Made by a program: the position numbers and the translations under genes
Origin: Coriobacteriaceae bacterium AM113-163
Lineage (GTDB): Bacteria > Actinomycetota > Coriobacteriia > Coriobacteriales > Coriobacteriaceae
DNA: 64,000 bases
Direction: 5' to 3'
NCBI GenBank assembly: GCA_027673765.1
Contig: JAQDWB010000003.1
Span: 1-64,000 of the forward strand
Notes under the pieces: generated by a model
The model's database searches: none
What the model saw: only the letters and a program-made list of their open reading frames with translations
Told to the model about the DNA's origin: nothing
Shown here: positions 61,023 through 64,000 of the stretch, piece after piece
Layout of the letters: each line of letters opens with the position of its first letter
Position numbering within the stretch: the stretch's first letter is position 1

Positions 61023-61026
61023 CGTT

Positions 61027-62178
61027 CTACTTGTCCCCGTCCCCTGCGGGCGAGTTCTTTTGGTTGCGACGGTTACTCCAAGTCACGTTGTGTTCCTTGT
61101 AGTAATCGGGCGCCTCGTTGCCGCTCGCGCTAATGGGGTCGTTGCCGGTCAGGGTATCGGCAATATCCTGTACGAACTTAGCGAACAGGCTCGAATCGTC
61201 GGTCTCGGACGAATCAAAGTCAAAACCGAACTCCACCGCGCCGCCAATGATCTTGTCCACGCACTCCGGATCGTCGCCGTCCAGCCAAATGACCACGGTG
61301 TACTTGTCCACATCGCCCACGCGGAAGTTCGCGTGGCTAATGGTCGTTACCACGTCTTTGGACGCAAACGGCTCAGTGTTGGGCTCGGGATTGCCGTTGG
61401 CCGCAGCCGCTGCATAGGTAGTAGGCTTGCCGTTGCGATACACCCTCACGCGCGCCGCCTTCTCCACGCCCTTGCTGGCGCTGACCACCTTGAGCTTGGC
61501 GCTGTAGCCCAGATCGGTCTTGCCGGCGTTGCGGATATAAAAGGTGTACGCCACGTAATTCTTGCCGTTGTGGCTACCGTCGATATCGTCCAGGTTGTCG
61601 GGCAGGTCCTCGGCAGCGATATTGGTGCCGTTGTCCAAGGCGTCGGCGGCCAGGCGCGCGGTGGCGTTGTTAAAGTCGCCGTTGTCAGCAATGGCCACGC
61701 CGCGGCGGAACAGCTCCAGGCGGTTGAGGTTGATGGTGAAGTTACCCATGTTTTCCTGCATAAACGATAGGGCGAACAACACGCCAAAGGCAAGCGCCAG
61801 CACCACGAGGGCTTTTTGCAGCTTGTCCATGCGCAGCAGCGCCGCGCCGATGCGCTCCATGCGGCGCTTGGGCATATACATGGACACGACCGCGTCGGGG
61901 TCGATGTCGTCCAAGTCCTGGTCGGCCAGCGCCTGCTCCAGCTCCTCGATGCGCACCACGCCGCGGAGGTTGCGCTTGGGCTTGGACTTGCGTTTGGGTT
62001 TGCCAAAGCACTTGCGGAAGGTGGGAGCCTGCTTGGGCGCGGAATCCTCGCCGGGCACGTCCTCGGCATTGATGTCGAGCGCATCCCGCGACGTGTCCTC
62101 GGCCTGGTCCTCGACGAAATCCTCGGCCAAATCCTCGGCAGCTTGATCTTTGTTGTCGTTACGCTTGAACAGAGCCAT
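61027..62178 (-). CDS. Membrane-anchored relative of the YAWF proteins
   Basis: 383-residue bitopic protein. An acidic N-terminus (about 1-50, ending near VPGEDSAPK) and a basic segment (FGKPKRKSKPKRNLRG) form a ~120-residue cytosolic region. One membrane segment follows (ALVVLALAFGVLFALSFM, about 122-141), then an extracellular domain ending with the signature VVIWLDGDDPECVDKI. No YAWF signal is seen, so it stays anchored. It starts 5 bp after the PilZ gene ends, so the two are cotranscribed. It could be the anchor or sensor for the exported proteins. Confidence 0.78.
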   Translation of the reverse strand: MALFKRNDNKDQAAEDLAEDFVEDQAEDTSRDALDINAEDVPGEDSAPKQAPTFRKCFGKPKRKSKPKRNLRGVVRIEELEQALADQDLDDIDPDAVVSMYMPKRRMERIGAALLRMDKLQKALVVLALAFGVLFALSFMQENMGNFTINLNRLELFRRGVAIADNGDFNNATARLAADALDNGTNIAAEDLPDNLDDIDGSHNGKNYVAYTFYIRNAGKTDLGYSAKLKVVSASKGVEKAARVRVYRNGKPTTYAAAAANGNPEPNTEPFASKDVVTTISHANFRVGDVDKYTVVIWLDGDDPECVDKIIGGAVEFGFDFDSSETDDSSLFAKFVQDIADTLTGNDPISASGNEAPDYYKEHNVTWSNRRNQKNSPAGDGDK

Positions 62179-62183
62179 GGCGA

Positions 62184-62849
62184 TCAGATCTTATATTTGG
62201 TGCGGATGTAGCCGACGTATTCTTTGACGAGCTCGCGCTCCATGTCGTCGGCGTAGCGGAACTGCAGGCCGCAAACGTTGCGGTACAGGCTGCCCTTGGG
62301 CGCGCGGCGCACCCAGCACACGATGCCCAGCTGCTCGGACAGCTCGTGGCGCTCGCCCTGCAGACGGATCGTGGGCATTTGCACGGCCAGGGCCTCGCCC
62401 ACGTCGGGGTAATCGTTGAGGTAGATAGCCAGACCGCCGGCCGAGACGTCGATGGTCATGGCGTCCTCGGGCTCGGGGGTCGGCGCGTTGTCGCGCTGGT
62501 AGGTCAGACGCATGGCAACCTTAAAACGCTCGTCGCGGCGCCTGACGAAGGTGCGCTGTTCGGCGACTTTGCGCATTTTCCAGTAGGTGCGGATGCCCTT
62601 TTTCTCGACCGACTCGGGGTAGCCGGCGAGCACGAACGTCTCCTCGCCCACTTTGTATTGCAGCAACAGCTTTTGGTTTTCGTCCATGATAAGCGGCTTG
62701 CCGGCGAGCATGGGCGCGCTCATAAGAAAGTACGCCTCGTCCAGGTTCTCTTTGTACGTGGCAAGCATGTTGAAGTCGGTTTTTTGGCCCATGGGCACGT
62801 CGAATGCCACCTGAAGCTTGGTCCCCGGCATTATCTGTTGCTCTGCCAT
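62184..62849 (-). CDS. PilZ-domain c-di-GMP receptor
   Basis: 221-residue cytosolic protein of the YcgR type. The N-terminal domain (1-98) is a YcgR-N-like beta barrel. The C-terminal PilZ domain binds c-di-GMP through Arg104 and Arg108 in TFVRRRDERFKV and D134-x-S136-x-G-G in TIDVSAGGLAIYL. It ends with an FRYADDMERELVKEYVGYIR helix. ATG 62849 has GGGGGAG upstream; a longer frame to 63167 runs through intergenic repeats and is rejected. It lies just upstream of a membrane-anchored relative of the YAWF proteins, suggesting second-messenger control of surface display. Confidence 0.9.
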   Translation of the reverse strand: MAEQQIMPGTKLQVAFDVPMGQKTDFNMLATYKENLDEAYFLMSAPMLAGKPLIMDENQKLLLQYKVGEETFVLAGYPESVEKKGIRTYWKMRKVAEQRTFVRRRDERFKVAMRLTYQRDNAPTPEPEDAMTIDVSAGGLAIYLNDYPDVGEALAVQMPTIRLQGERHELSEQLGIVCWVRRAPKGSLYRNVCGLQFRYADDMERELVKEYVGYIRTKYKI

Positions 62850-63199
62850 GTATTCTCCCCCAGTCGCGGGCGCCGATATCATCGTCGTGCGCGATGCACA
62901 TTGGGCTATTGTAACTGCTTTGCTGGAGGTTTCGGTGGGCGGCGCGTGAAATGCTGGGATGTGAGGTGCGTGCGGGCGTGGACGGCGCGGCTGGGCGCGG
63001 CAGACGTGGCAGTCACCGCACGAGCGCGGATTATCGGACGGCCGGAAAACGAGAGTGGATATTCGGACGGTTTCTGAGCGTTTTGAGGCTGATTCCGTCC
63101 GATTTTCCACTCTCGAGCTGTGGGCGTCCGGATTTCCACTCTCGTGTGTCCGAAAATCCACGCTCATGCGGCGGGCGCAACTACGGCCATCGACATTCG
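62850..63199. other. Intergenic region with repeat array
   Basis: 350 bp without a gene. It holds the repeat array at 63042-63167 and the PilZ gene promoter; nothing else is recognised. Confidence 0.5.
63042..63167. repeat. Four interspersed repeats, consensus CGAGAGTGGAWATYCGGAC
   Basis: Units at about 63042-63068 (plus), 63096-63116, 63125-63144 and 63148-63167 (minus). Unit 1 and unit 2 face each other. The core CGAGAGTGGAAATCC differs by one base from the 56527-56540 sequence next to the 23-bp tandem repeats, so the families may be related. Confidence 0.7.
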
Positions 63200-64000
63200 C
63201 TAGCTCATCTGCCCTGCACGCTCCGTTAGTCGATACTTGCGATTGCGGCTCGTCGCCGCTGCCGTAGGCTCAATCTCGCCCTGAGCAATAAGCGCATTAA
63301 CGCGCGTCCTAACTTGAGAGACGGTAAGCCCCGTGTGCTCTGCCAGCTCGCGCGTTCCCAACTCGTCATAGCGCTTGAGGGCCGCCATGATCAGGTCCCC
63401 ACCATGATCGACCTGCTCAACCTTGGAGCGATAGAGGACAACCTTAAACCGGTCAAAACCAGGGCAAAATAGGGGCTCGGCCAGACCGTGCGTACGCATA
63501 GCATCGACCATCATCGGAATACCCGAACCGTTACCCTCGGCAGGCGAGCCCGCGCCATCGGGCAACGGGACAAGCGACATGAGCTTCACGAGCGTCGCGT
63601 TGCGGCACCGCGAGCTGCCATCAAACAAGTTCTCGCGAGTTTTTCCGCCATAAAGACCGCCGGGGTTCGCCACCTCGATACGGTCATCAAAGACGTCAAC
63701 AGCAATCGACTGCCCACAGAACCGATCTCCGTATTCTCGGTGGATTACGGCGTTGGCGATTGCCTCGCGCAGGACCTCCTCGGGGATCTCCAGCGAGTCG
63801 ATACGCGAGACGCCTTGAACGGTCGAGGTGCGACGCAGGTTTTTGGCGACAGCCGCGACAGCGTCCGAGATCATTTCGCCCAGCGTTCCCTCGCAGATTG
63901 TGCGGTCCATAAACCTTAGCGGCCCCGCAGTGCCCTTTTGAGTTCCCGCATGGACAGCTACATCAATGAAGAGCTTGGGATAGAACTGCTGAGGGTAAAC
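63200..64000 (-). CDS. ATP-binding transcriptional regulator-like protein, 5' end beyond window
   Basis: C-terminal part (267 codons in the window) of a protein with an HATPase-like fold: PEEVLREAIANAVIHREYGD is the N-box, and VFDDRIEVANPGGLYGG follows. A C-terminal winged helix (YDELGTRELAEHTGLTVSQV) ends the chain. Family members usually start with an AlbA_2 DNA-binding domain, which would lie outside the window. The frame is open to the last base, reading YPQQFYPKLFIDVAVHAG upstream of the Met at 63910, so that Met is internal. Function: probably a DNA-binding regulator with ATPase-like domain. Confidence 0.85.
   Translation of the reverse strand, partial: VYPQQFYPKLFIDVAVHAGTQKGTAGPLRFMDRTICEGTLGEMISDAVAAVAKNLRRTSTVQGVSRIDSLEIPEEVLREAIANAVIHREYGDRFCGQSIAVDVFDDRIEVANPGGLYGGKTRENLFDGSSRCRNATLVKLMSLVPLPDGAGSPAEGNGSGIPMMVDAMRTHGLAEPLFCPGFDRFKVVLYRSKVEQVDHGGDLIMAALKRYDELGTRELAEHTGLTVSQVRTRVNALIAQGEIEPTAAATSRNRKYRLTERAGQMS

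Overview
The window looks like a chromosomal segment of a GC-rich actinobacterium of the class Coriobacteriia, most likely a Collinsella or close relative. This is an inference from GC content, the style of the core proteins, a Flp/Tad pilus locus without an outer-membrane secretin, and a large set of exported proteins with SipW-type signals. It cannot be proved without a database search. Most genes are on the minus strand.

Left part (1-13 kb): an IS3-family element (42-1489) sits in the terminator loop of tRNA-Arg. Housekeeping genes follow: serS, proC, rlmH, an SPFH protein, tRNA-Leu, tatD, rsmA, metG, rsmI, a glycoside hydrolase 5-like protein that has lost its acid/base residue, and tRNA-Phe. 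Both tRNA-Leu and tRNA-Phe are followed by a duplicated tRNA 3' end plus terminator, separated from the gene by a related 120-130 bp hairpin-rich insert. These look like miniature tRNA-targeted elements.

Middle part (13-44 kb): a small toxin-antitoxin pair is followed by a complete-looking Gram-positive tad operon (cpaB, tadZ, tadA, tadB, tadC, flp pilin, minor pilins, a TadG-like protein, DUF192). No prepilin peptidase is present. Next come rsgA, a Ca-type P-type ATPase, pyruvate kinase, a zinc phospholipase C-like protein and a nickel-type ECF transporter (nikMN-nikQ-nikO) with a NikR-like operator. Then follow pheS-pheT under a T-box leader, an M32 carboxypeptidase, glmM, a DUF4012 surface protein and an EamA transporter.

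Right part (44-62 kb): this is the most unusual region. One minus-strand operon (53510 to 44455) encodes four exported proteins with an N-terminal YAWF-type signal and a C-terminal EG-x-D signature. The same operon encodes two SipW/ER-type signal peptidases, a membrane-anchored McrB-like AAA+ ATPase, and a DUF2357 protein with a very long alanine-rich coiled coil. Two further YAWF proteins (58265-59215, 59304-60068), a membrane-anchored relative (61027-62178) and a PilZ c-di-GMP receptor (62184-62849) lie upstream. I read this as a dedicated surface-protein or fibre export system in which a McrBC-like pair has been recruited to a non-restriction role. Between its two halves are accessory genes: tRNA-Val, a 183-bp long-hairpin element, a nuclease-like protein, a DUF5710 protein, a zinc-ribbon protein and an HNH endonuclease.

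Intergenic DNA carries several unrelated short repeat families: long imperfect palindromes, a 23-bp tandem palindrome array, shuffled repeat modules and GGGACAG repeats. The right edge cuts through an ATP-binding regulator gene.
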